From positions 1 through 5,466 of the forward strand of contig DJNY01000174.1 in NCBI GenBank assembly GCA_002441865.1: DNA of 5,466 bases, written 5' to 3'. Numbering within the stretch: the first letter of the stretch is position 1; the number at the start of each line of letters is the position of its first letter. Both the position numbers and the translations under genes were made by a program. This document shows positions 1 to 5,466 of the stretch, one piece after another. Below the pieces are notes generated by a model. It saw only the letters and a program-made list of their open reading frames with translations. It made no database searches and was not told the origin of the DNA. The stretch is from Lachnospiraceae bacterium UBA6452. GTDB lineage: Bacteria > Bacillota > Clostridia > Lachnospirales > Lachnospiraceae.

Positions 1-2900
1 AAATGAAGACACTGGATGTCAATATGTTCCTTCTGGAAAATAACAGAATGCAGCAGCAGCTGACGGATGTCACGGGAAAATATGAGATCGCGCAGGCAGA
101 TCTGAATAAAGCAAAAGACAGCTTTGCCGGCATTAAGGAAGAATACGAGCGTGTTGTTTCCGAGATCGAACGTCTGGAAGAAGAGATCGGACGGGAACGG
201 GAAAATCTGTCGAATGCATCCGAGCTGCGCGGCAAGCTGGAAGTGCAGATCAATATTTTGAAGGAGCAGATCCGGTCAGCAGGGGACAACAGAGAGCATT
301 TTGCACAGAGAGAGCAGAGTGTGCGCAGCCAGATCGCAGAAAAAGAAAAAGAGAAAAATGCGATCTTAGAGGAAAAGAAGGAATTTGACGCGGCATATGA
401 AAAGATGCGTCAGCAGATGGAAGAGGCAGCAGGTAGACTTTCAGACATGCAGCAGCAGATGGACGCGTATAATGAAACAATAGAGAAAGATAAAAAGACG
501 ATCATTGATGCACTGACGGAGCGTGCAACGATCAAATCCAAGATCGGACGCTATGATACGATGCTTGAGCAGATCAATATCCGCAAAGCAGAGATGAGCT
601 CCCGCCTGCTTTTGGCGCAGTCGGAAGAAGAAAAGCAGGATGAAGAGATCGAGCGCTTGGAGCAGGAATTTGAGCAGATCAACGTGACGATCCGTGAACT
701 GAATGAACAGCAGACAAAGCTGGAAGAACGCAACAGTGAGATTACCGATGAACTTTCCGCAAAGGATCAGAAACTGCGTGACACACAGGTACTGTATCAT
801 CAGGAAAAATCAAAACTGGAAGCAATTTCCAACCTGACGGAACGCTATGACGGGTATGGAAACAGTATCCGCCGTGTCATGGAGCAGAAGGAACAGAATA
901 AAGAGATCATCGGTGTTGTGGCGGATATCATCAAGGTAGAGAAAAAATACGAAGTGGCGATCGAAACAGCACTCGGCGGCAATATCCAGAATATTGTTAC
1001 AGAGGATGAAGAAACTGCCAAAAAGATGATCCGCTTCCTGAAGAAGAATAAATACGGAAGAGCAACTTTCCTGCCACTGACGAGTATCCTGCATCCGCAG
1101 GAATTTAAGACGCCTGAGGTGTTAAAGGAAAAAGGCGTGCTTGGCATGGCAGATGCACTTGTGGAAACGGAAAAGAAATACCGCAATGTAGCAAAAGCAA
1201 TGCTTGGCAGGATCGTTGTGGTCGATGATGTGGATCATGCGGTGCAGATCGCCAGAAAATACGATTACGGAATCCGTATGGTAACACTCGAAGGCGAGCT
1301 GTTAGTACCGGGCGGCGCGATCAGCGGTGGTGCTTTTAAAAATGCAAGTAATCTTCTGGGACGCCGCAGAGAGATGGATGAGCTTTCCGCAAAGGTCAAA
1401 TCCTATCTGCATAAGGTGGATGAGCTGCTGGATGAGATCGAAAGCTGTAAGGCAGAGCGCACAAAGGTGCGTAAGGATCTGGAAGCCGTCAAGGGAGACC
1501 TGCAGGCGAAGTTCATTGCGCAGAATACAGCCAGATTAAATGTCATTCAGGCACAGGAGAAAAAGTCGGAAGCAGGCAAGGGCTTTGAACGTCTGAAGGA
1601 AGAAGCAAAGGACGTAGAGGCACAGGTTCTTGAAATAGAAGAAAATAAAAAGCAGATCCAGAAAGAACTGCTTACCTCCGAAGAAGAGGAAAAGAGACTG
1701 CAGGCTGAAGTGGCAGAGGTACAGAAAAAGCTGGATGCCCTCAGACTGGAAGAAAATGAGATCGCAAACAGTCATTCGCAGCTTGGCATGGAGACGGAAA
1801 AGGCATTGCAGAAGCAGGGCTTTATGCAGCAGAATGTGGATCGTATCAACGGAGAGATCGGGCGCGTGCAGGCTGAGCTGGAGGAAATCCTGGAGAGCCT
1901 GACCGGAACAAAGGAGGATATGGAGCGGAAAAACGCAGATATCGAAAAACTGCAGCAGACGATCGATGCCTCCTATACTTCACAGGATGAAAATAAAGAA
2001 AAACTCGAAGCGGATACGGCAAAGAAGCAGGAGCTGTCTGAAAAGCAGAAGGGCTTCTTTACAGAGCGCGAAAAGCTGTCCGATCAGATTTCCGCACTGG
2101 ACAAAGAGGTATACCGTTTAAATGCCCAGAAAGAACGTCTGAAAGAGGCACTCGATGCCCAGATCAATTATATGTGGGATGAATATGAGATCACACTTTC
2201 CGAAGCTGCAAAGCTGAAGGATGAAGATATGAACGATCTGCCGGGCATGAAGAAACAGATCGCAGCGATCAAGGATGATATCAAAAAGCTCGGTGATGTC
2301 AATGTCAATGCCATTGAAGACTACAGAGCATTGATGGAACGATATTCTTTCTTATCCAACCAGCATGACGATCTGGTACGGGCGGAAGAAACGCTGCAGG
2401 GCATCATTACCGATCTGGATACTGCAATGCGGAACCAGTTTCATGAAAAATTTGCACAGATCAGTACAGAATTTGATAAAGTATTTAAGGAATTGTTCGG
2501 TGGCGGACAGGGTACACTGGAACTGATGGAGGATGAAGATGTGCTGGAAGCAGGCATCCGCATCATCGCACAGCCACCGGGAAAGAAACTGCAGAATATG
2601 ATGCAGCTCTCCGGTGGAGAAAAGGCACTGACTGCGATCGCACTCTTATTTGCGATCCAGAATCTGAAACCGTCTCCGTTCTGTCTGCTGGATGAAATCG
2701 AGGCAGCACTGGATGACTCCAACGTTACCAGATTTGCAAAATACTTACATAAGCTTACAAAACATACGCAGTTTATTGTAATTACCCATAGACGTGGTAC
2801 AATGGAAAGAGCAGACCGCCTGTATGGTATTACCATGCAGGAGAAGGGCGTTTCTACATTAGTCAGTGTCAATCTGATCGAAAAGGATCTGACGCAGTAA
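1..2900 (+). CDS. smc: Chromosome segregation protein SMC, C-terminal ~965 residues (5' partial)
   Basis: Core ATPase of the bacterial SMC-ScpAB condensin, which loads near the origin and organises and separates daughter chromosomes. The first complete codon is at 3. The Met there is internal, because the text LDVNMFLLE normally sits about 220 residues into SMC; 965 plus about 220 matches the usual ~1,190-residue length. So the Walker A head and the start of the first coiled coil lie upstream. Visible in order (numbered from base 3): a Glu/Lys/Gln-rich coiled coil at 1-280; the hinge at about 281-450, from RYDGYG to the glycine-rich ISGGAF (440-445); the returning coiled coil at about 450-760; then the C-terminal head with LGDVNVNAIEDY (from 763), the ABC signature LSGGEKA (869-875), Walker B LLDEIEAALDD with catalytic Glu898 and its D-loop, and the H-loop His929. 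No frameshift or missing motif is seen. It runs into ftsY, as in the Bacillus rnc-smc-ftsY operon. Confidence 0.97.
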   Translation, partial: MKTLDVNMFLLENNRMQQQLTDVTGKYEIAQADLNKAKDSFAGIKEEYERVVSEIERLEEEIGRERENLSNASELRGKLEVQINILKEQIRSAGDNREHFAQREQSVRSQIAEKEKEKNAILEEKKEFDAAYEKMRQQMEEAAGRLSDMQQQMDAYNETIEKDKKTIIDALTERATIKSKIGRYDTMLEQINIRKAEMSSRLLLAQSEEEKQDEEIERLEQEFEQINVTIRELNEQQTKLEERNSEITDELSAKDQKLRDTQVLYHQEKSKLEAISNLTERYDGYGNSIRRVMEQKEQNKEIIGVVADIIKVEKKYEVAIETALGGNIQNIVTEDEETAKKMIRFLKKNKYGRATFLPLTSILHPQEFKTPEVLKEKGVLGMADALVETEKKYRNVAKAMLGRIVVVDDVDHAVQIARKYDYGIRMVTLEGELLVPGGAISGGAFKNASNLLGRRREMDELSAKVKSYLHKVDELLDEIESCKAERTKVRKDLEAVKGDLQAKFIAQNTARLNVIQAQEKKSEAGKGFERLKEEAKDVEAQVLEIEENKKQIQKELLTSEEEEKRLQAEVAEVQKKLDALRLEENEIANSHSQLGMETEKALQKQGFMQQNVDRINGEIGRVQAELEEILESLTGTKEDMERKNADIEKLQQTIDASYTSQDENKEKLEADTAKKQELSEKQKGFFTEREKLSDQISALDKEVYRLNAQKERLKEALDAQINYMWDEYEITLSEAAKLKDEDMNDLPGMKKQIAAIKDDIKKLGDVNVNAIEDYRALMERYSFLSNQHDDLVRAEETLQGIITDLDTAMRNQFHEKFAQISTEFDKVFKELFGGGQGTLELMEDEDVLEAGIRIIAQPPGKKLQNMMQLSGGEKALTAIALLFAIQNLKPSPFCLLDEIEAALDDSNVTRFAKYLHKLTKHTQFIVITHRRGTMERADRLYGITMQEKGVSTLVSVNLIEKDLTQ

Positions 2901-2904
2901 GGAG
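2899..2904 (+). promoter_or_regulatory. Ribosome binding site for ftsY, overlapping the smc stop codon
   Basis: AAGGAG begins inside the TAA stop of smc. It lies only 1 nt from the ATG at 2906, which is too close for initiation, but 13 nt from the ATG at 2918, which is usable though long. A second purine run, GAAGGA (2911-2916), is 1 nt from the 2918 ATG and too close to act. The overlap with the smc stop suggests translational coupling. Confidence 0.6.
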
Positions 2905-2917
2905 AATGCAGAAGGAT

Positions 2918-3850
2918 ATGAGTGAAGAAAAGAAAGGATTTTTTACGAGACTGAAGGAAGGTCTGACAAAGACCAGAAATAATATTGTCAGCGGGATCGA
3001 TTCCGTTTTCAGCGGCTTTTCCAGCATTGATGATGATTTCTATGAAGAACTCGAAGAAATCCTGATCATGGGTGATATCGGCGTCAGGGCGACCAGCGAT
3101 ATCATTGAGCGGTTAAAAGAGCAGGTGAAACAGCAGCACATCAAAGAGCCTGCGCAGTGCAAGCAGCTTCTGATCGACAGCATCAAGGAGCAGATGCAGG
3201 TGGGCGAGACAGCATATGAATTTGAGCATGAGCAGTCCGTTGTGCTGGTGATCGGTGTAAACGGCGCCGGCAAGACAACAAGTGTTGGCAAGCTGGCGGG
3301 CAAGCTCAAGGAGCAGGGCAGAAAGGTCATGCTGGCAGCAGCGGATACGTTCCGTGCAGCAGCAGTGGAACAGCTTGAAGAATGGGCGCACAGAGCCGGC
3401 GTAGATATTATTGCAGGTGCCCAAAATGCAGATCCTGCAAGCGTGATCTTTGATGCGGTGCATGCAGCAAAGGCAAGAAAAGTGGATGTACTTCTCTGCG
3501 ATACGGCGGGCAGACTCCACAATAAGAAAAACCTGATGGAAGAGCTGAAAAAGATCAACCGGATCATTGATAAGGAATTCCCGGATGCCCACAGAGAAAA
3601 TCTGGTCGTACTGGACGGTACCACAGGGCAGAATGCATTATCACAGGCAAGAGAATTCGGAGAGGTAGCGGATCTGACCGGTATCATCCTGACAAAGATG
3701 GATGGTACGGCAAAGGGCGGTATCGCTGTAGCGATACAGTCAGAGCTGCAGATCCCTGTAAAATATATCGGCGTGGGAGAAACGATCGAGGATCTGCAGA
3801 AATTCGATGCAGACCAGTTTGTAGATGCACTTTTTAATGTAGAGGATTGA
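2918..3850 (+). CDS. ftsY: Signal recognition particle receptor FtsY (SRP GTPase)
   Basis: Membrane-associated GTPase that receives SRP-bound ribosomes and hands them to the Sec translocon; it forms a heterodimer with Ffh in which both GTPases are activated. With the start at 2918 it has 310 residues, close to other Firmicutes FtsY proteins, which lack the long acidic A domain of E. coli. The N domain is at about 1-100, and its first ~25 residues (GFFTRLKEGL region) form a basic amphipathic helix likely to touch lipid. The G domain has every expected motif: G1 GVNGAGKTT (113-121), G2 DTFRAAAVEQL (143-153), G3 DTAGRL (195-200), G4 TKMDG (259-263) and the closing GVGE (285-288). DTFRAAA and the GVGE/DLQKFD ending fit SRP GTPases, and the short form without an M domain separates it from Ffh. 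An in-frame ATG at 2906 would add MQKD, but its spacing to AAGGAG is only 1 nt. The stop codon lies inside a hairpin (3840-3866). Confidence 0.97.
   Translation: MSEEKKGFFTRLKEGLTKTRNNIVSGIDSVFSGFSSIDDDFYEELEEILIMGDIGVRATSDIIERLKEQVKQQHIKEPAQCKQLLIDSIKEQMQVGETAYEFEHEQSVVLVIGVNGAGKTTSVGKLAGKLKEQGRKVMLAAADTFRAAAVEQLEEWAHRAGVDIIAGAQNADPASVIFDAVHAAKARKVDVLLCDTAGRLHNKKNLMEELKKINRIIDKEFPDAHRENLVVLDGTTGQNALSQAREFGEVADLTGIILTKMDGTAKGGIAVAIQSELQIPVKYIGVGETIEDLQKFDADQFVDALFNVED
3839..3849 (+). repeat. 11-bp direct repeat, copy 1, at the end of ftsY
   Basis: GTAGAGGATTG occurs here, across the last codons and stop of ftsY, and again exactly at 3922-3932, so the two copies flank 72 bp that contain a strong palindrome. 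A shorter third version, TAGAGGA, is at 3990-3996. The reverse complement AATCCTCTA lies between the first two, at 3858-3866. Confidence 0.75.
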
Positions 3851-3866
3851 CGAAGGAAATCCTCTA
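3840..3866 (+). other. Hairpin 1, spanning the ftsY stop codon
   Basis: TAGAGGATT (3840-3848) is perfectly complementary to AATCCTCTA (3858-3866) across a 9-nt loop, and can be lengthened by two wobble pairs and an A-T pair (3837-3869). It includes the ftsY TGA. No run of T follows, so it is not a standard intrinsic terminator. It could act as an mRNA 3' stabilising structure or as part of a larger folded leader. Confidence 0.6.
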
Positions 3867-3869
3867 TGT

Positions 3870-3913
3870 AGCCTCAGCTCATCGGCGTAGCCGATTTTGC
3901 ATGAGCTGAGGTT
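3870..3913 (+). other. Hairpin 2, strong palindrome after ftsY
   Basis: CCTCAGCTCAT (3872-3882) pairs perfectly with ATGAGCTGAGG (3901-3911), extended outward by a G-T and an A-T pair. The apex holds a second small stem, CGGC/GCCG around a GTA triloop (3883-3893), followed by the unpaired ATTTTGC. The following bases, TTCCCGTACGG, contain no T-tract, so simple intrinsic termination on the plus strand is unlikely. Confidence 0.75.
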
Positions 3914-3921
3914 CCCGTACG

Positions 3922-3932
3922 GTAGAGGATTG
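3922..3932 (+). repeat. 11-bp direct repeat, copy 2
   Basis: Exact second copy of GTAGAGGATTG (first copy at 3839-3849). It can pair with AATCCTCTA (3858-3866) to enclose hairpin 2, giving a 74-bp imperfect inverted-repeat unit at 3858-3931. Its GGATTG also belongs to the half-site that can pair with 4024-4031. Confidence 0.75.
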
Positions 3933-3953
3933 TTGCCCCGCCCGCCGATATGA

Positions 3954-3986
3954 GCATAAAAGTGGTGCGTAAGCACCGCGATATGC
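3954..3986 (+). other. Hairpin 3 with a GUAA tetraloop and a purine internal loop
   Basis: GCATA (3954-3958) pairs with TATGC (3982-3986). After an AAA/GA internal loop, GTGGTGC (3962-3968) pairs with GCACCGC (3973-3979, one G-T wobble) around GTAA. In RNA this is a GNRA tetraloop, which is a hallmark of folded RNA rather than of a DNA-protein palindrome. No T-tract follows. Confidence 0.6.
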
Positions 3987-3998
3987 GAATAGAGGAAG

Positions 3999-4032
3999 CG
4001 GATTGTGAGAGTGCAGAGCACGGAACAATCCG
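3999..4032 (+). other. Hairpin 4 with a purine internal loop, upstream of ilvA
   Basis: CGGATTGT (3999-4006) pairs with ACAATCCG (4025-4032). A GAGA/GGA internal loop separates this stem from an inner GTGC/GCAC stem closed by AGA (4011-4021). The plan resembles hairpin 3: outer stem, purine-only internal loop, inner stem, small purine-rich loop. It ends 39 nt before the ilvA ribosome binding site and would not hide it. Confidence 0.6.
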
Positions 4033-4071
4033 TGGGCATCATGAACAACTGAAATGAGGAAATATAAAAGG

Positions 4072-4077
4072 AAAGGA
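4072..4077 (+). promoter_or_regulatory. Ribosome binding site for ilvA
   Basis: AAAGGA lies 7 nt upstream of the ATG at 4085, within a purine-rich stretch (4061-4079). The good spacing supports this start over the next in-frame ATG at 4100. Confidence 0.75.
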
Positions 4078-4084
4078 TACGATT

Positions 4085-5311
4085 ATGAGCGAAGAAAATA
4101 TGTTGACACTGGAAAAATTTGAAGAAGCTTCCGAGAAGGTAAAGGAAGCCATCTTACCGACAGACCTCGTTTACAGCGAGTATCTGAGCAACCAGACCGG
4201 CAATAAGGTTTATTTAAAACCGGAAAATATGCAGTTTACAGGCGCATATAAGGTACGTGGTGCTTACTATAAGATGAGCACACTTTCCGAAGAAGAAAGA
4301 CAGAAGGGTATCATTACCGCATCAGCAGGAAACCATGCACAGGGTGTGGCTTATGCAGCCAAAAGATATGGTGCAAAGGCAGTTATCGTTATGCCGACCA
4401 CAACACCGCTCATCAAGGTAAACCGTACCAAGAGCTATGGTGCAGAGGTTGTATTGTACGGAAATGTTTATGATGAAGCCTGCGCAAAGGCTTATGAACT
4501 GGCTGAGGAGCACGGCTATACGTTCATTCATCCGTTTGATGATCTGACTGTTGCAACCGGACAGGGCTCCATTGCCATGGAGATTGTAAAGGAACTGCCG
4601 CTTGTAGATTATATTTTAGTACCGATCGGCGGAGGCGGACTGGCAACAGGTGTTTCCACGCTGGCAAAGCTGTTAAATCCGAAGATCAAGGTGATCGGTG
4701 TAGAACCACAGGGTGCAAACTGTATGCAGGCGTCCTTAAAAGCAGGCAAGGTAACAACACTTCCGACGGTCAATACGATCGCAGACGGTACAGCCGTTAA
4801 GACACCGGGCAGCAAGATCTTCCCTTATATCCAGAAGAATCTGGACGATATCATCACAGTACCGGATGAAGATCTGGTCGTTGCATTCCTTGACATGGTA
4901 GAAAACCACAAGATGATCGTGGAAAATTCCGGACTTCTGACAGTGGCAGCATTAAAATATCTGGATGTGAAAAATAAAAAAGTCGTATCTATCTTAAGCG
5001 GCGGTAACATGGATGTGATCACAATGTCTTCTGTTGTACAGCAGGGACTGATCTTCCGGGACAGAATCTTTACGGTTTCCGTGCTTCTGCCGGATAAGCC
5101 GGGTGAACTTTCCAGAGTGGCAGGCGTGATCGCCGATGTCAACGGAAATGTCATCAAGCTGGAGCACAACCAGTTTGTATCCACAAACAGAAGTGCGGCT
5201 GTAGAGCTTCGCATCACATTAGAGGCATTTGGTACAGAACATAAAAACCAGATTATCGAAGCACTCAACAAAAACGGCTATCAGCCGAAGGTTGTACGCA
5301 CGATGATGTAA
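4085..5311 (+). CDS. ilvA: Threonine ammonia-lyase (threonine dehydratase), single C-terminal ACT domain
   Basis: PLP-dependent cytosolic enzyme that deaminates L-threonine to 2-oxobutanoate and ammonia, the entry step to isoleucine or to threonine catabolism. The 408 residues have a fold-type II PLP core (about 1-320) and one ACT domain (about 328-404). Seen in the core: the Schiff-base lysine Lys56 in FTGAYKVRGA, the substrate loop SAGNHAQG (80-87), the phosphate-binding glycine loop GGGGLATG (182-189) and the cofactor-ring contact SGGN (305-308). The ACT domain starts at RIFTVSVLLPDKPGELSRV, the typical amino-acid-sensing form. The length fits the ~400-residue one-ACT type, between E. coli TdcB (~330, no ACT) and E. 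coli IlvA (~510, two ACT-like repeats); allosteric control is therefore likely, but the effector cannot be read from sequence. Biosynthetic and catabolic roles are not separable here, and some databases would label it tdcB. It is 234 nt after ftsY, with no clear promoter of its own. Confidence 0.95.
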   Translation: MSEENMLTLEKFEEASEKVKEAILPTDLVYSEYLSNQTGNKVYLKPENMQFTGAYKVRGAYYKMSTLSEEERQKGIITASAGNHAQGVAYAAKRYGAKAVIVMPTTTPLIKVNRTKSYGAEVVLYGNVYDEACAKAYELAEEHGYTFIHPFDDLTVATGQGSIAMEIVKELPLVDYILVPIGGGGLATGVSTLAKLLNPKIKVIGVEPQGANCMQASLKAGKVTTLPTVNTIADGTAVKTPGSKIFPYIQKNLDDIITVPDEDLVVAFLDMVENHKMIVENSGLLTVAALKYLDVKNKKVVSILSGGNMDVITMSSVVQQGLIFRDRIFTVSVLLPDKPGELSRVAGVIADVNGNVIKLEHNQFVSTNRSAAVELRITLEAFGTEHKNQIIEALNKNGYQPKVVRTMM

Positions 5312-5341
5312 AATTTGGTAATATAAAACAGGCAGCCACTA

Positions 5342-5359
5342 CAAACGCAATCACGTTTG
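5342..5359 (+). other. Small hairpin downstream of ilvA
   Basis: CAAACG (5342-5347) pairs with CGTTTG (5354-5359) around CAATCA, 30 nt after the ilvA stop. No T-tract follows (CCTACCC), so termination is not supported on this strand. Confidence 0.4.
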
Positions 5360-5369
5360 CCTACCCTGC

Positions 5370-5451
5370 GATTTGCATACGTATATATGCACGCGCTCCG
5401 GCCGCAAAAAAGCGTTGCGGTCTCTTCGCTGCGGCATATACGCTGCAAATC
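5370..5451 (+). other. Long imperfect palindrome downstream of ilvA
   Basis: Nested complementary arms span 82 nt: GATTTGCA (5370-5377) with TGCAAATC (5444-5451); CGTATAT (5380-5386) with ATATACG (5436-5442); and at the tip CCGCAA (5402-5407) with TTGCGG (5415-5420), extended by two pairs. Short GC pairings join these stems. There is no T-tract directly after, although the unit could still end transcription or protect a 3' end. With the window ending at 5466, any continuation cannot be judged. It shares GATTT(T)GCAT with hairpin 2. Confidence 0.6.
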
Positions 5452-5466
5452 TCGGTCGGCTACACT

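Larger units (their letters stand above)
3851..4084 (+). other. Intergenic region between ftsY and ilvA, dense in inverted repeats; candidate structured RNA or palindromic repeat
   Basis: This 234-nt gap carries four successive stem-loops (3840-3866, 3870-3913, 3954-3986, 3999-4032) and ends with the ilvA ribosome binding site. Alternative helices compete with them: AATCCTCTA (3858-3866) can pair with TAGAGGATT at 3840-3848 or at 3923-3931, and AACAATCC (4024-4031) can pair with GGATTGTT at 3927-3934, while ACAATCCG (4025-4032) pairs with CGGATTGT at 3999-4006. I find no convincing sigma-A promoter, no T-tract terminator and no riboswitch class I recognise. The hairpins are seen directly; a role as leader RNA or as a dispersed repeat is inference. 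Confidence 0.4.

Noticed and set aside
1327..1539. Plus-strand 70-codon ORF inside smc, and many minus-strand frames under smc, ftsY and ilvA
   Set aside because: These are shadows of the long, motif-complete genes; they carry no ribosome binding sites or recognisable domains.
3870..3913. Hairpin 2 as a rho-independent terminator of ftsY
   Set aside because: The stem is strong, but it is followed by TTCCCGTACGG rather than a T-tract. The only T run (TTTT, 3895-3898) is inside the loop region.
3962..3980. Resemblance to the T-box core (UGGN...ACCGCG) upstream of an amino-acid gene
   Set aside because: The T-box bulge should be a short unpaired UGGNACC. Here nine bases separate UGG from ACC and the two halves pair with each other around GUAA. 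There is no recognisable Stem I, specifier loop or terminator with a T-tract.
3740..4048. Minus-strand ORF of 102 codons covering most of the ftsY-ilvA gap
   Set aside because: It has no ribosome binding site, overlaps the end of ftsY by 111 nt in antisense, and its composition looks like translated hairpins rather than a protein family I recognise.
3950..4057. Plus-strand ORF of 35 codons in the gap before ilvA (begins MSIKVVRKHRDM)
   Set aside because: No ribosome binding site precedes the ATG (GCCCGCCGAT), it runs through hairpins 3 and 4, and it is not enriched in Thr, Ile or Val as an attenuation peptide would be. The length is within chance; kept only as a note.
5265..5354. Minus-strand 29-codon ORF with a GTG start and a hydrophobic stretch (VIAFVVAACFIL)
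   Set aside because: It is very short, needs a GTG start with only a weak TAGG upstream, and overlaps the end of ilvA. It may be a chance reading of the small hairpin.
5281..5466. Minus-strand open frame of 61 codons entering from the right edge and ending inside ilvA (contains CVCSGC)
   Set aside because: It has no start codon in the window, runs through the long palindrome and overlaps ilvA by 31 nt. Only sequence beyond 5466 could show whether it is the tail of a convergent gene.

Overview
The window is an ordinary chromosomal housekeeping segment from a Firmicute of the class Clostridia. The moderate G+C content, the AAGGAG-type ribosome binding sites, the smc-ftsY gene pair and the protein wording (for example the FtsY N-terminus MSEEKKGFF and the SMC Walker B LLDEIEAALDD) suggest a gut Lachnospiraceae. 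The family assignment is an inference from general familiarity, not from a search.

Layout: all three genes lie on the plus strand. Positions 1-2900 hold the last ~965 codons of smc, whose ATPase head N-terminus lies upstream of the window. ftsY follows after 17 nt (start at 2918, or 5 nt after smc if 2906 is used) and ends at 3850. This smc-ftsY coupling matches the rnc-smc-ftsY operon known in Bacillus and relatives, so rnc probably lies just upstream. A 234-nt gap (3851-4084) without a convincing gene follows. It is unusually rich in inverted repeats: four successive hairpins, an exact 11-bp direct repeat and competing alternative pairings. Then comes ilvA (4085-5311), a complete single-ACT-domain threonine ammonia-lyase. 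The last 155 nt (5312-5466) contain a small hairpin and a long imperfect palindrome, and are cut by the window edge.

Functionally, SMC condenses and segregates chromosomes, and FtsY is the receptor that brings signal recognition particle and ribosomes to the membrane. Threonine ammonia-lyase makes 2-oxobutanoate from threonine for isoleucine synthesis or catabolism. The first two are linked by a conserved operon. ilvA has no evident functional link to them and may be transcribed by readthrough or from a promoter I cannot recognise.

No new protein system is visible. The part most worth a second look is the non-coding DNA on each side of ilvA. It could be a structured leader RNA, or members of a dispersed palindromic repeat family; the two palindromic regions share the near-identical word GATTT(T)GCAT.
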